Shown here: piece by piece, positions 1-7,805 of the stretch
Numbering within the stretch: the stretch's first letter is position 1
Layout: every line of letters begins with the position of its first letter
Assembly (NCBI GenBank): GCA_036258675.1
Contig: DATADD010000201.1
Span: forward strand, 1 to 19,488
Direction: 5' to 3'
Length of the DNA stretch: 19,488 bases
DNA from: DATADD01 sp036258675
Lineage (GTDB): Bacteria > Actinomycetota > CADDZG01 > WHSQ01
Notes under the pieces: generated by a model
Told to the model about the DNA's origin: nothing
The model's database searches: none
Seen by the model: the letters and a program-made list of their open reading frames with translations, nothing else
Program-made: the position numbers and the translations under genes

Positions 1-353
1 TCCGGGAGAGGCTCGATCGGGATCTTGCGATGGGACACCGGCTCGTTGCCGAGAAGATCGAGCGGCTCCCCCACCGTTCGATCGCGATCCTTGATGTGGG
101 AGCGGGACCACTCACCGCCCTCAGCAAGGTCGTCCCGGGCAAGGATCTGAGCATCACGCCCATCGATCCGCTCGCCCCCCGCTACGACCGGCTGTTGGAC
201 GAGCTCGGGATCGAGCCTCCGGTCCGAACGATCGCGGGTCATGGCGAACGCCTTACGGACATGTTCGCTCGGGAGAGCTTCGACATCTCGTTCGCTCGGA
301 ATGCGCTCGACCACTCGTGGGACCCCATCCTGCACGTCCACTGGCGGGCTTGA
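1..353 (+). pseudogene. C-terminally truncated SAM-dependent methyltransferase fragment
   Basis: The frame is open from the left edge (codons begin at base 3), so the N-terminus probably lies outside the window; the first ATG inside is at 30. The protein has a class I methyltransferase motif I (ILDVGAGPLTALSK) for S-adenosylmethionine binding, then an acidic strand end (ITPIDPLAP) and a motif like FDISFARNALDHSWDP, which in this fold follows strand 4. In the family this is normally followed by roughly 60-100 residues (REMxRVxxPGG and further strands). Here the frame hits TGA at 351-353 just after the sequence HVHWRA. The other two forward frames do not continue the fold, so a simple frameshift does not explain it; a C-terminal deletion or decay does. 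Substrate cannot be told. Methyltransferase fold is fairly sure; pseudogene status is inference. Confidence 0.6.
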
Positions 354-427
354 TTTCGCGGTCTCCCTGGTGTTTGCTTGCCTTGTCAGGGCGGAGGGGC
401 GTTGGGCGAGGGACAAGGGGGCGTGCG

Positions 428-679
428 ATGCCGAAGTTCATGGACGTGCATCGGATGGAGGGCGGGGTATCGGCCTCGGACGTGGCCCAGGCCCACCAGG
501 CCGACGTCGAGACCCAGGACCAGTACGGCGTCAGGTACGAGCGCTACTGGGTCGACGAGAAGGGGGGACGGATCTTCTGCCTCGTCGATGCGCCCGATGC
601 CGACACCGCCGCTCGCGTCCACCGGGAGGCCCACGGACTCGTCGCCGACGAGATCTACGAGGTCCAAGAGGGGTCATGA
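428..679 (+). CDS. DUF4242 family small protein (SCO4226-like)
   Basis: An 83-residue protein starting MPKFMDVHRMEGGVSA and containing YGVRYERYWVDEKGG, IFCLVDAP and VHREAHGLVADEI. These are typical of DUF4242, a small ferredoxin-like alpha/beta family whose Streptomyces member SCO4226 has been described as nickel-binding. The His residues in the DVHR and VHREAH motifs are natural metal ligands, but metal binding here is inferred. ATG at 428 is chosen because AAGGGGG (415-421) lies 6 nt upstream; the frame stays open to 317 but has no better start. Length is normal for the family. It stands alone, after a broken methyltransferase and before a DoxX-like gene. Biological role unknown. Confidence 0.85.
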   Translation: MPKFMDVHRMEGGVSASDVAQAHQADVETQDQYGVRYERYWVDEKGGRIFCLVDAPDADTAARVHREAHGLVADEIYEVQEGS

Positions 680-771
680 GGGATCGGGCCTCTCCCCCGG
701 TCCGCGCGTGAAGCCCCGAAGCAACGCTGGATCCGTCTCCATGCCCTAGCCGGGTCGCGCCCCCCAATCAG

Positions 772-791
772 GCGCCGGGCCCTGCCGGCGC
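772..791 (+). terminator. possible intrinsic terminator or leader hairpin
   Basis: Perfect 7-bp stem GCGCCGG (772-778) and CCGGCGC (785-791) with a 6-nt loop, followed by the A/T-rich ATTTAT. It lies 93 bp after the DUF4242 stop and just before the candidate -10 of the next gene. There is no real T-run, so it may be a terminator or chance symmetry in G+C-rich DNA. The rest of the 680-838 gap shows no gene. Confidence 0.3.
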
Positions 792-794
792 ATT

Positions 795-800
795 TATCGT
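795..800 (+). promoter_or_regulatory. candidate -10 element (TATCGT) for DoxX-like gene
   Basis: TATCGT fits the actinobacterial TANNNT -10 pattern and lies 38 nt before the GTG at 839. A 15-base context here (GCATTTATCGTCGCC) matches GCGTATATCGTCGCC at 15952-15966 at 13 of 15 positions; that second copy lies a similar distance (39 nt) before the GTG of the alpha/beta-hydrolase gene. No convincing -35 was seen. Confidence 0.3.
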
Positions 801-838
801 CGCCTCGTGGACAGCCCGCGACGTGAGCCGTCGGCATC

Positions 839-1828
839 GTGAACGAGCTGTGGGCGCACGAGACGTGGTTCACGGACCATCGCCCCGGCTACTCGTGGGA
901 CTTCCTCACCGACCCTGCGAGCCTCCTCTCGATCGGGCTCGCGGTCGCGGTTGCGGTCGTGTGGCGGGCGGCGGCCATGCGCCTGCCGAGGCCGGAGCTC
1001 CCCTTCCTCGCGCCGCTCGGCAACCTCGCTCCCTGGATGCCCCGGATCCTCGGCGTGCACGCGGGTGTCTCGCTCCTGTCGCAGGCGGCGTCGGGTTCCT
1101 ACCTCGCGCCCGCGCTCGAGCTCCCGCCGGGAGCGTTCGGCACCTTTCTCGCGGTCGTCGAGGCCCTCATCGGCATCTGGCTCATCGCGGGATACCGGGT
1201 GACGCCCGCGGCGTGGCTCCTCGTGGCGCTGGGGCCGCTCGGCATGTTCGGCTACGGACTCGTCCCCATCCTCGAGCGCGTCGACCTTCTCGGGATCGCG
1301 CTCTTCCTCGGGTTCCTGCCACCCGATGACGCGCGCCCCGGCGGCGAGGTCGACGTGCGCCCCGCGCGCCTGGCGCATGCGCTTCTCAGCCTCCGCCTTC
1401 TCGTGGGCGGCGCGCTGGTCGTGCTCGCCTTCACCGAGAAGCTCGCCAGACCCGAGCTCGCGCGCGCGTTCCTCGACAACTACCCGGCCTTCAACATCCT
1501 TCAGGCGGCCGGCCTCGAGGTCGGTGACGACGCGTTCATCAGAGTGGCGGGAGGAGTCGAGCTCCTCTTCGGCCTCCTCGTCATCTCGGGCGCGTTGCCT
1601 CAGGTCGCCGTGATCGTCGCGGGGATCCCGTTCAACGCCACGCTGTTCTTCCTCGGGACGAGCGAGCTCATCGGCCACCTTCCGGTCTATGGAGCCATGC
1701 TCGTGCTGCTGGTCTACGGGTCGTCGCGCCTCACCGCTTCTCTCGTGCCGTGGTTCCCCAGGTCGCGAGGGGAGCGGACGCCCGAGCCCGGTCGTCGGCG
1801 CGCCCCCGATCGCGTGGGGGCGCCCTAG
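839..1828 (+). CDS. DoxX-like integral membrane protein
   Basis: A 329-residue polytopic membrane protein. After about 30 polar residues (MNELWAHETWFTDHRPG) come about eight hydrophobic segments, for example around IGLAVAVAVVWR, VEALIGIWLIAGY, LLVGGALVVLAFTEKLARP, GGVELLFGLLVISGAL and LPVYGAMLVLLVYGSS. The second half, with a Gly/Glu-rich helix start (GGVELLFGLL) and a preceding loop LARAFLDNYP, resembles DoxX-type proteins. Substrate or partner is unknown. GTG at 839 is the first start after an in-frame stop at 824-826; there is no clear Shine-Dalgarno sequence. The C-terminus is Arg/Pro-rich. Its TAG stop overlaps the stop of the convergent gene in CTAG. The DoxX assignment is tentative; membrane location is secure. 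Confidence 0.65.
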   Translation: MNELWAHETWFTDHRPGYSWDFLTDPASLLSIGLAVAVAVVWRAAAMRLPRPELPFLAPLGNLAPWMPRILGVHAGVSLLSQAASGSYLAPALELPPGAFGTFLAVVEALIGIWLIAGYRVTPAAWLLVALGPLGMFGYGLVPILERVDLLGIALFLGFLPPDDARPGGEVDVRPARLAHALLSLRLLVGGALVVLAFTEKLARPELARAFLDNYPAFNILQAAGLEVGDDAFIRVAGGVELLFGLLVISGALPQVAVIVAGIPFNATLFFLGTSELIGHLPVYGAMLVLLVYGSSRLTASLVPWFPRSRGERTPEPGRRRAPDRVGAP

Positions 1829-2304
1829 GTCCGGCGGCAGGGCGTGTTCTGGTCGAAGACGACCAGCCACCTGTCGTCGGCGCTCTCGAGCGCCAGCGTG
1901 AGGATGCTGCGTTCGTCGATCGAGTCTTCCTCGCCCGGCCGATCGCGATAGCGCAGCGACATGATGCAGACGGCGAGGTCGGTGCCGACGTGAGTCGAGA
2001 CGACGCCCGTGTCGATTGTCCACGTGTCGCTCGCGAACCAGTCGCGGTGAAGGTCGAGGAACCGGTCGGCCCCGGTGAGGACGTCGCCGGTCGCGGTCAC
2101 GAGCGTGAGCCGCGCCGTAGACAGTGTGGCGCGCAGCCGCTCGAGGTCGCGAGCGCGGATCGCGGCCAGGTGCTCCTCCAATGACTCCTCGAATCCACGA
2201 GCGACTCGGGCGTCCGCGACCCCAACGGGGTCGATCCGCGTGCCCGCCCCTTGCTGCCCGCTCGCCTCGCCGAACTCCGTACCCTCCGTACCCCGCCCCG
2301 GCAT
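1825..2304 (-). CDS. NTF2/SnoaL-like (DUF4440-type) domain protein
   Basis: A 159-residue protein. After a Gly/Thr-rich start of about 35 residues comes an NTF2-like cone fold: helix FEESLEEHLAAIRARDLERL, a turn with LTLVTATGDVLTGADRFLDLHRDWF, then strands ending DDRWLVVFDQNTP, the typical last strand of DUF4440/SnoaL_3 proteins. Such proteins are small binding domains or enzymes for hydrophobic ligands; no specific activity can be read here. ATG at 2304 is chosen because TACACT (2316-2311), a good TANNNT -10, ends 6 nt before it, suggesting a leaderless mRNA. The frame stays open to 2706 but that part is antisense to the ABC transporter gene. It is divergent from the ABC exporter and could share control with it. 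Confidence 0.75.
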   Translation of the reverse strand: MPGRGTEGTEFGEASGQQGAGTRIDPVGVADARVARGFEESLEEHLAAIRARDLERLRATLSTARLTLVTATGDVLTGADRFLDLHRDWFASDTWTIDTGVVSTHVGTDLAVCIMSLRYRDRPGEEDSIDERSILTLALESADDRWLVVFDQNTPCRRT

Positions 2305-2310
2305 CGGCGC

Positions 2311-2316
2311 AGTGTA
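2311..2316 (-). promoter_or_regulatory. candidate leaderless -10 (TACACT) for NTF2-like gene
   Basis: Read on the minus strand, TACACT matches TANNNT and is followed by 6 nt and then ATG (2304-2302). That spacing places the transcription start at or next to the start codon. No TTGACA-like -35 is visible; the expected -35 position (about 2339-2334) lies inside the inverted repeat at 2328-2360. Confidence 0.4.
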
Positions 2317-2327
2317 GTGGAGCGATG

Positions 2328-2360
2328 CCGGGTTGCGGCGACCGTCCGGCCGCAACCCGG
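2328..2360. repeat. perfect 12-bp inverted repeat in a divergent promoter region
   Basis: CCGGGTTGCGGC (2328-2339) and GCCGCAACCCGG (2349-2360) are exact reverse complements with a 9-nt spacer. The dyad lies between the candidate -10 of the minus-strand NTF2-like gene (2316-2311) and a -10-like GATAGT (2369-2374) 8 nt before the ATG of the plus-strand ABC ATPase. It would cover both expected -35 regions, so an operator for a dimeric regulator fits better than an RNA terminator. No regulator gene is adjacent. Confidence 0.5.
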
Positions 2361-2368
2361 GGGGGCGC

Positions 2369-2374
2369 GATAGT
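2369..2374 (+). promoter_or_regulatory. weak -10-like GATAGT before first ABC ATPase
   Basis: GATAGT matches the -10 consensus at four of six positions and is 8 nt before the ATG at 2383. There is no Shine-Dalgarno sequence before that ATG, which agrees with leaderless transcription. No -35 is seen. Confidence 0.25.
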
Positions 2375-2382
2375 GAGCCGTC

Positions 2383-3339
2383 ATGGTTGGCGTGATCGAG
2401 ACGGAGGCACTGACACGTACCTTTCGGGACCACGTCGCCGTCGACGGACTCGACCTCGCCGTCGAAGAGGGCGAGATCTTCGGTCTCCTGGGGCCGAACG
2501 GGGCCGGCAAGACGACGACGATCCGGATGCTCACGACCCTGCTCGCCCCCACGTCGGGGCGCGCGCGTGTGTGCGGCTTCGATGTCTCGGCCCAACCCCA
2601 GAAGGTGCGCCGCCGCATCGGCTACGTGATGCAGAGCGTCCCGTGGCAGGTGAACTCCCTGCTGTCCGCGCGCGAGGTGCTCGAGATCGAGTCGTCCCTC
2701 CACCACGTCGGGCGCGCCGCCCAGAAGGAGATGGTCGACGAGGCCCTCGAGCTAGTGGGTCTCGGGCAGCACGCCGACCGCTTGATCAAGGGTTTCTCCG
2801 GAGGCATGCACAAGCGCCTCGATATCGCCTCCGGCCTCCTGCATCGGCCCCGGCTGCTGGTCCTCGATGAACCCACCCTCGGGCTCGACGTCCAGTCCCG
2901 GCACCGGATCTGGGACTACATCAACCAACTGCGGGCGGAGGGGGTGACGATCCTGCTCGCGACGAACTACCTCGACGAGGCGGACCGCCTCTGCAACCGC
3001 CTCACGATCGTCGACCATGGACGGACCGTAGTCACCGGCGCGCCGGGCGATCTCAAGCGCGCGGTGGGAGCCGACGTGGTCCAGGTCGCGACCCCGACGC
3101 CGGATGTCGTGAGGGCGGCGGTGGAGCGCGAGCCCTGGGTCAGCCGGATCGCGCAGACCGACGCGGAAGAGGTGCACGTCTACGTCGACGACGCCTCCGC
3201 GGCGCTGCCGGCGATGATGCGTCTGTCGATCGAGAGAGGTATCTCGCTTCACCGGATCACCTACACCCAGCCCACTCTCGACGACGTCTTCCTCCTCCAC
3301 ACGGGCAGGGAGCTGCGCGAGATGGAGGCGGCGGGCTGA
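2383..3339 (+). CDS. ABC-2 type exporter ATP-binding protein (DrrA family)
   Basis: 318 residues, normal for DrrA-type ATPases. Motifs in order: Walker A GPNGAGKTT (37-45), Q-loop in YVMQSVPWQ (81-89), signature FSGGMHKRLDIASGL (138-152), Walker B LLVLDEPTLGLD (158-169), and a switch region LLATNYLDEADRL in which the usual His is Asn (N195). A C-terminal extension of about 100 residues (from about 220) resembles DUF4162, usual in this family, ending HRITYTQPTLDDVFL. It would hydrolyse ATP at the cytoplasmic face to drive the permease encoded next; the genes overlap by one base (TGATG), so translation is probably coupled. Likely cargo is a drug, lipid or secondary metabolite, but the sequence does not say which. 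Close in type to the second system at 8484-10267. Confidence 0.92.
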   Translation: MVGVIETEALTRTFRDHVAVDGLDLAVEEGEIFGLLGPNGAGKTTTIRMLTTLLAPTSGRARVCGFDVSAQPQKVRRRIGYVMQSVPWQVNSLLSAREVLEIESSLHHVGRAAQKEMVDEALELVGLGQHADRLIKGFSGGMHKRLDIASGLLHRPRLLVLDEPTLGLDVQSRHRIWDYINQLRAEGVTILLATNYLDEADRLCNRLTIVDHGRTVVTGAPGDLKRAVGADVVQVATPTPDVVRAAVEREPWVSRIAQTDAEEVHVYVDDASAALPAMMRLSIERGISLHRITYTQPTLDDVFLLHTGRELREMEAAG

Positions 3340-4184
3340 TGGCGGACCAGGTCCTGCAGCGAGAGTCCGTCGCCACGAGCGACGACGTTTCCGCGCGCGC
3401 CAGGCCGCGCGCGGAATGGATGCAGGAGGTGCTGGGCCTCTTCCGTCGCTGGTATCTGCAGCTGATCCGCGACCGGCTCAACCTGGTCTTCAGCCTCACC
3501 CAGCCGGCGATCTGGCTCGCGTTCTTCGGGTCCGCCGTCGGTCGCGCGATCGACCCGGACGTCATCGGCACCTCCGATTATCTCGGGTTCATGCTTGCAG
3601 GGGTAGTGGCCTTCACGGTCGTCACCAACGCGATGAGCGGAGCGATGCCCTTGCTGTGGGACAAGGAGGTGGGCTACCTCGACAAGCTGCTCGCGATGCC
3701 GATCGCCCGCAGCTCTCTCATCGTGAGCCGCTTCCTGTTCCAGTTCGCACTCGGGACGGCGCAGGTCGTTCTCGTCTTCTTCGTCGCGCTCGCGGTCGGC
3801 GTCGAGATCGCCGCGGGGCCGCTTGGAGCGATCTCGGTGCTCGCTCTCGCCGGGCTCCTCAGCATGTGCTTCACGGCCTTGTTCATGGCTCTCGCGTACC
3901 GAGTGCCCACGCACGGCACCTTCTTCGCGATCGCAGGCTTCCTCACGCTCCCGCTCGTGTTCCTCAGCAACGCCTTCGTGCCCGTGGACGCGATGCCGGG
4001 ATGGATGCAGGTGATCGCCCGCCTCAACCCCCTCACATACGCGATCGAGGCCATGCGAACTCTCGTCCTCGAAGGCTGGACCGCCGAGGTCCCTCGCGCT
4101 CTCGGCGTGCTGGCGGTCTTCGCGATCGCCTCGCTCGGCATCGCCACTCTCGAGTTCGTCCGCCACACGGGAGAGCGCACCTAG
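3339..4184 (+). CDS. ABC-2 type exporter permease (DrrB-like)
   Basis: 281 residues with a cytoplasmic N-terminus of about 45 residues, an amphipathic entry helix (VLGLFRRWYLQLIRD), and about six membrane helices. The family hallmarks are LVFSLTQPAIWLAFFG in helix 1, the intracellular loop with EVGYLDKLLAMPIARSSLI, and the late motif LSNAFVPVDAMPGWMQVIA followed by NPLTYAIEAMR. It forms the membrane channel for the ATPase encoded just upstream; its ATG shares the A of the upstream TGA stop. Its own TAG stop overlaps, in CTAG at 4181-4184, the stop of the convergent P-type ATPase gene. Substrate unknown. Confidence 0.9.
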   Translation: MADQVLQRESVATSDDVSARARPRAEWMQEVLGLFRRWYLQLIRDRLNLVFSLTQPAIWLAFFGSAVGRAIDPDVIGTSDYLGFMLAGVVAFTVVTNAMSGAMPLLWDKEVGYLDKLLAMPIARSSLIVSRFLFQFALGTAQVVLVFFVALAVGVEIAAGPLGAISVLALAGLLSMCFTALFMALAYRVPTHGTFFAIAGFLTLPLVFLSNAFVPVDAMPGWMQVIARLNPLTYAIEAMRTLVLEGWTAEVPRALGVLAVFAIASLGIATLEFVRHTGERT

Positions 4185-6646
4185 CGAGGGTCTCCCGGGG
4201 CGCGCCGGCGCCTACCTGCCGAGGACGTCGGCCGAGGTCCGCCGGAGCGGTCGGGGTGGGGATCGGGCCGCGGCTCGAGCCATCGCTCGATCGCGTGCCG
4301 TGCGAGTCGCATCGCCGCGTATGTCACCCCGACGACGGCGACGATGAGGACGGCGACCATGGGCGGGGGCGCCTCGACGGCGAAGAACCGGTTGAGCCAC
4401 GGGACGACGAGCACTGCGGCGAACGACGCCGCCATCGCTCCGATGAGCGGCCCCCGCCACCGCGTCAGTCCCCTGGTCAGGTCGGCGAGGACGAGCAGAC
4501 CGAGGGACAGCAGCACGATGGTGGCGGCGGTTCGACCCTCGTTGAGCGCGACGTCGTCTCGGACACGAGCGACGTAGTAGGCGGTGAACGTGGCCGCGGC
4601 CGCCAAGAGGCCGGTCGGGACCGCGAAGCGCAGCACGCGGTCGACGAAGCCAGAGCGAGCCCGGTCGGCGTTGGGAACGAACGCGAGCAAGAACGCGGGG
4701 ATCCCTATCGAGAGGCTGCTGACGAGTGTGAGGTGGCGGGGGAGGAACGGGAACGGAAGCGACGCGGCGCCGATCGCGAGAGCAAGCGCCATCGAGTAGA
4801 ACGTCTTCGTCAGAAACAGGTTCGCGACCCGCTCGATGTTGTTGATGACGCGGCGACCCTCGGCGACCGCCACCGGCAGGGCGGCGAACGAGTTGTCGAG
4901 CAGCACGAGCTTGGCCGCGCCCCGCGACGCCGGGCTCCCCGATCCCATCGCGATGCCGATGTCCGCGTCCTTGAGGGCGAGCACGTCGTTGACCCCGTCC
5001 CCCGTCATCGCCACGACGTGTCCGCGTCGCTGCAGGGCGCGTACCATGTCGCGCTTCTGGTGGGGTGTGACGCGACCGAACACGGCGTGGGACTCCAGGC
5101 CCTCCGGCTGCTCGCCGAGCCGCCGCGCATCGAGGGCTCGGTCGGCATCGGGCACGCCCGCAAGGGCCGCGATCGCGCTCACGGTTCGAGGGTGGTCTCC
5201 CGAGATGATCTTGACGGCCACTCCCTGCTCGATGAAGTAGCGGATCGTCTCGGTCGCGTCGGGACGGAGCACGTCTGCGAGGACGACCAGGGCGCGAGGC
5301 TCGAGGCCTCGCGGCAGCTCGCCCGATTCCGGTGAGGGCTCGTTGGAGCAAGCGAGCAGAAGGACGCGCCGGCCGGACGCGGCCTGCTCCTCGACCCGGC
5401 GTCGTATCGATGACGAGGCCGGGCCGTTCCCATCGTCCAGCAGGACGTCCGGCGCGCCGAGCACCCACGTGCCCCTGCGCTCGAAGGTCGCACCGCTCCA
5501 CTTGCGGGTCGAGGAGAACGGAGTGACCGCGGAGGCGCGCCATCCCTCGACCTTGGGCGACGCCTCTCTGACGGCCAGCAGGGTCGCGTTCGGATCGGGG
5601 TCGAGCCTGCTCAGCGCGCCGAGCACCGCACGCTCGTCCGACTCTTGTGCGAGGAGCTCGATCGTCTCGACGGCGATCTCGCCCGACGTCAACGTCCCCG
5701 TCTTGTCGAGGCAGACCGTGTCGACACGAGCCAGGGTCTCGACCGCGGGGAGCTCCTGCACCAACGTCTTCCTGCGCGCGAGTCGCAGCGCCCCCACGGC
5801 GAGGGCGACGCTGGTGAGGAGCACGAGACCCTCGGGCACCATCGCCACGACCCCGGCGACCGTGCTTCGCACCGCCACCCGCACGTTCGCCTGGGAGGAG
5901 ATCTGACTGTAGAAGAGAAGGGCGGCGGTGGGCAGCATCGCCCAAGCCACCAAGCGGATGATCCGATCGAGCCCCGAGCGCAGCTCCGAGTGAGCGAGCT
6001 TGAACCGGCGAGCCTCCTCGGCAAGCGAGCGGGCGTATGCCTTCTTCCCCACCCGGCGAGCGCGCATGCGGCCGCGGCCGGCGGCTACGAAGCTGCCGGA
6101 GAGCACTGCGTCGCCCTCGTTCTTCTCCACCGCCTCGGATTCCCCCGTTAGCAGAGACTCGTCCACCTCGAGCCCGTCCGCATCCACGACCTCGCCATCG
6201 ACGACGACTTGGTCCCCGGGGCGCAGCTCCAGCAGGTCGTCCATGACGACGTCTTCGACCGCGACCTCCCGCACGGTCCCGTCCCGCACGACCCGGGCCC
6301 TGGGCGCGTTGATGACCGTGAGACGGTCGAGCGTTCGCTTGGCGCGCAGCTCCTGCACGAGACCGGTCAGGCTGTTGGCGATCAACACGAGCCCGAACAA
6401 CGCATCCTGGATGGGGCCGACGACGAGGATGACCGCGAGGAGGCCGCCGAGAAGCGCGTTGAAGGGAGTGAGGACGTTGGCGCGCAGGATCTGCGCCACG
6501 GTGTGCGAGGGCGGCTCGGAGACGTCGTTCACTTCGCCTCGAGCCCGTCGCTGCTCCACGTCGGCAGCCGAGAGGCCCTCGAGCCTCCCTATGGAGCTCA
6601 ACGGAGCCGTCGCCCCGGACGCCTCGACGCGCTCGTACGGAGGCAT
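4181..6646 (-). CDS. ctpE: CtpE-like cation-transporting P-type ATPase
   Basis: 821 residues with the complete P-type ATPase plan: N-terminal cytoplasmic segment (GLSAADVEQRRARGEVN), actuator domain with TGES (167-170), membrane helix 4 with MVPEGL (269-274), phosphorylation motif DKTGTLT (Asp314), nucleotide-binding KWSG (382-385), ISGDHP and the hinge TGDGVNDV (548-555), then about six C-terminal helices. PEGL in helix 4, lack of heavy-metal CPx motifs, and blocks such as LIANSLTGLVQELRAKRTLDRL point to mycobacterial CtpE, reported as a calcium importer. Cation choice here is inferred. ATG at 6646 is the first start after an in-frame TAG; only a distant GAGGAGG is seen. The extreme C-terminus is Arg/Pro-rich. 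Divergent from the flippase-like gene. Confidence 0.88.
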   Translation of the reverse strand: MPPYERVEASGATAPLSSIGRLEGLSAADVEQRRARGEVNDVSEPPSHTVAQILRANVLTPFNALLGGLLAVILVVGPIQDALFGLVLIANSLTGLVQELRAKRTLDRLTVINAPRARVVRDGTVREVAVEDVVMDDLLELRPGDQVVVDGEVVDADGLEVDESLLTGESEAVEKNEGDAVLSGSFVAAGRGRMRARRVGKKAYARSLAEEARRFKLAHSELRSGLDRIIRLVAWAMLPTAALLFYSQISSQANVRVAVRSTVAGVVAMVPEGLVLLTSVALAVGALRLARRKTLVQELPAVETLARVDTVCLDKTGTLTSGEIAVETIELLAQESDERAVLGALSRLDPDPNATLLAVREASPKVEGWRASAVTPFSSTRKWSGATFERRGTWVLGAPDVLLDDGNGPASSSIRRRVEEQAASGRRVLLLACSNEPSPESGELPRGLEPRALVVLADVLRPDATETIRYFIEQGVAVKIISGDHPRTVSAIAALAGVPDADRALDARRLGEQPEGLESHAVFGRVTPHQKRDMVRALQRRGHVVAMTGDGVNDVLALKDADIGIAMGSGSPASRGAAKLVLLDNSFAALPVAVAEGRRVINNIERVANLFLTKTFYSMALALAIGAASLPFPFLPRHLTLVSSLSIGIPAFLLAFVPNADRARSGFVDRVLRFAVPTGLLAAAATFTAYYVARVRDDVALNEGRTAATIVLLSLGLLVLADLTRGLTRWRGPLIGAMAASFAAVLVVPWLNRFFAVEAPPPMVAVLIVAVVGVTYAAMRLARHAIERWLEPRPDPHPDRSGGPRPTSSAGRRRRAPGDPR

Positions 6647-6710
6647 CGGGACTTTCTAACAGGCCTCCTCGGGCGACAGCGGCCCTCGCCGGTGGCACCC
6701 TGAAGCCCAT

Positions 6711-7805
6711 GTGCTCCGAACGCGCGAGGGCGGTGAGCTGAGGCCGCGCTCAGCGCGGGGCGGCCCTCGGGCGACGAACGCGCTCAAGGCGACCCTCTCC
6801 ATTGCGATCATCGCCATCGTCTTTGCGGTCGTCCTGCCGCGCGTCGTCGACCTCGGCGACGTGTGGCGGGTCCTCACCCAGATGACCTGGCTCGAAGCGA
6901 CGACGCTGGCGATGGCGGCGGCGTGGAACCTCGTCACCTACTGGCTTCTGATGATGGCGGCGCTGCCCGGTCTCGGTCTCGCGCGGGCGATGGTTGCGAC
7001 GGAGACCTCGACCGCGATCGCGAACATGGTCCCCGGAGGTCCCGCGCTCGGGATGGGGGCGACCTATTCGATGTACGCCTCGTGGGGATTTCCCCGCCCC
7101 GCGGTCGCGCTCGCGATAACGGTGTCGGGCTCGGCCGACCTCCTCGCCAAGCTGGTGATGCCCGCCGCGGCGCTGCTGTTCATCGCGTTGGCAGGAGACA
7201 CCTCTCCCGGGCTCGTGGCGGCCGCGGTCGCGGGGCTCGTTCTTCTCTCGGCCCTGGGCATGCTCGTCTGGATGACCCTGCACAGCGATGCGACGGCCCG
7301 GCGCGCCGGGCGGATCCTGGCCGGGGCCGCGGCCCCGCTGCTGCGGCGGCGCGGCAAGCCGCCACCCCGGTGGGAGGAAGCCCTCGTCACGTTCCGTCGC
7401 GAGGCGATCGCGCTCCTCGCGGCCCGCAGGTGGCACTTGCTCGCGGCGAGCCTGATCAGCCATATCTCGTTGTTCTTCGTCTTGCTCCTCGCTCTCCGTC
7501 ACGTCGGCGTGTCCCAGGAGCAGGTGGGATGGGAGGAGGCTCTGGCCGCGTTCGCTTTCGTGAGGTTCCTGTCCGCCTTCCCGCTCACGCCCGGAGGGCT
7601 CGGCATCATCGAGCTCGGCCTCACCGCGGCCCTCGCCTACGCCGGAGGTCCTCGGGTGGAGGTCGTCGCGGCCGTGCTCGTCTTTCGAGCGTTGACGTAT
7701 CTCGTTCAGATACCGTTCGGTGCCATCACGTACGCCTACTGGCAGCACAGCAGACGATGGCAGCGGGCCCCCTCTGTCGAGGGAGGAGAGCCTCGCGTTG
7801 GTTGA
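6711..7805 (+). CDS. flippase-like LPG_synthase_TM family membrane protein
   Basis: 364 residues. A basic cytoplasmic start (RPRSARGGPRATNALK) is followed by about eight membrane helices. Recognisable pieces of the lysylphosphatidylglycerol synthase transmembrane/YbhN family are WNLVTYWLLMMAALPG, TSTAIANMVPGGPALGMGATY (split here as TAIANMVPGG and ALGMGATY), and late in the protein FVRFLSAFPLTPGGLGIIELG, the signature Pro-Gly-Gly-x-Gly-x-x-E motif. The soluble aminoacyltransferase domain of MprF is absent, so it is more likely a lipid or polyprenol-phosphate flippase than an LPG synthase. GTG at 6711 is the first possible start; no clear ribosome site. Its end overlaps the TTG start of a PAP2 phosphatase gene, suggesting joint lipid-carrier metabolism (inference). 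Confidence 0.85.
   Translation: MLRTREGGELRPRSARGGPRATNALKATLSIAIIAIVFAVVLPRVVDLGDVWRVLTQMTWLEATTLAMAAAWNLVTYWLLMMAALPGLGLARAMVATETSTAIANMVPGGPALGMGATYSMYASWGFPRPAVALAITVSGSADLLAKLVMPAAALLFIALAGDTSPGLVAAAVAGLVLLSALGMLVWMTLHSDATARRAGRILAGAAAPLLRRRGKPPPRWEEALVTFRREAIALLAARRWHLLAASLISHISLFFVLLLALRHVGVSQEQVGWEEALAAFAFVRFLSAFPLTPGGLGIIELGLTAALAYAGGPRVEVVAAVLVFRALTYLVQIPFGAITYAYWQHSRRWQRAPSVEGGEPRVG

Noticed and set aside
794..2023. A minus-strand open frame of 409 codons opposite the DoxX-like gene
   Set aside because: The plus frame encodes ordered membrane helices, whereas this frame is highly charged shadow sequence and overlaps the NTF2-like gene.
2305..2706. N-terminal extension of the NTF2-like protein
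   Set aside because: The extra 134 codons are antisense to the ABC ATPase and look like shadow sequence; a -10-like TACACT sits just before the chosen ATG.
3416..5335. A plus-strand open frame of 639 codons across the permease and P-type ATPase genes
   Set aside because: It spans two well-supported genes in other frames and its translation is low-complexity and charged, with no motif.
4212..6710. A minus-strand open frame of 832 codons overlapping the P-type ATPase
   Set aside because: The other minus-strand frame carries all P-type ATPase motifs; this one is Arg/Gly/Ala-rich shadow sequence.
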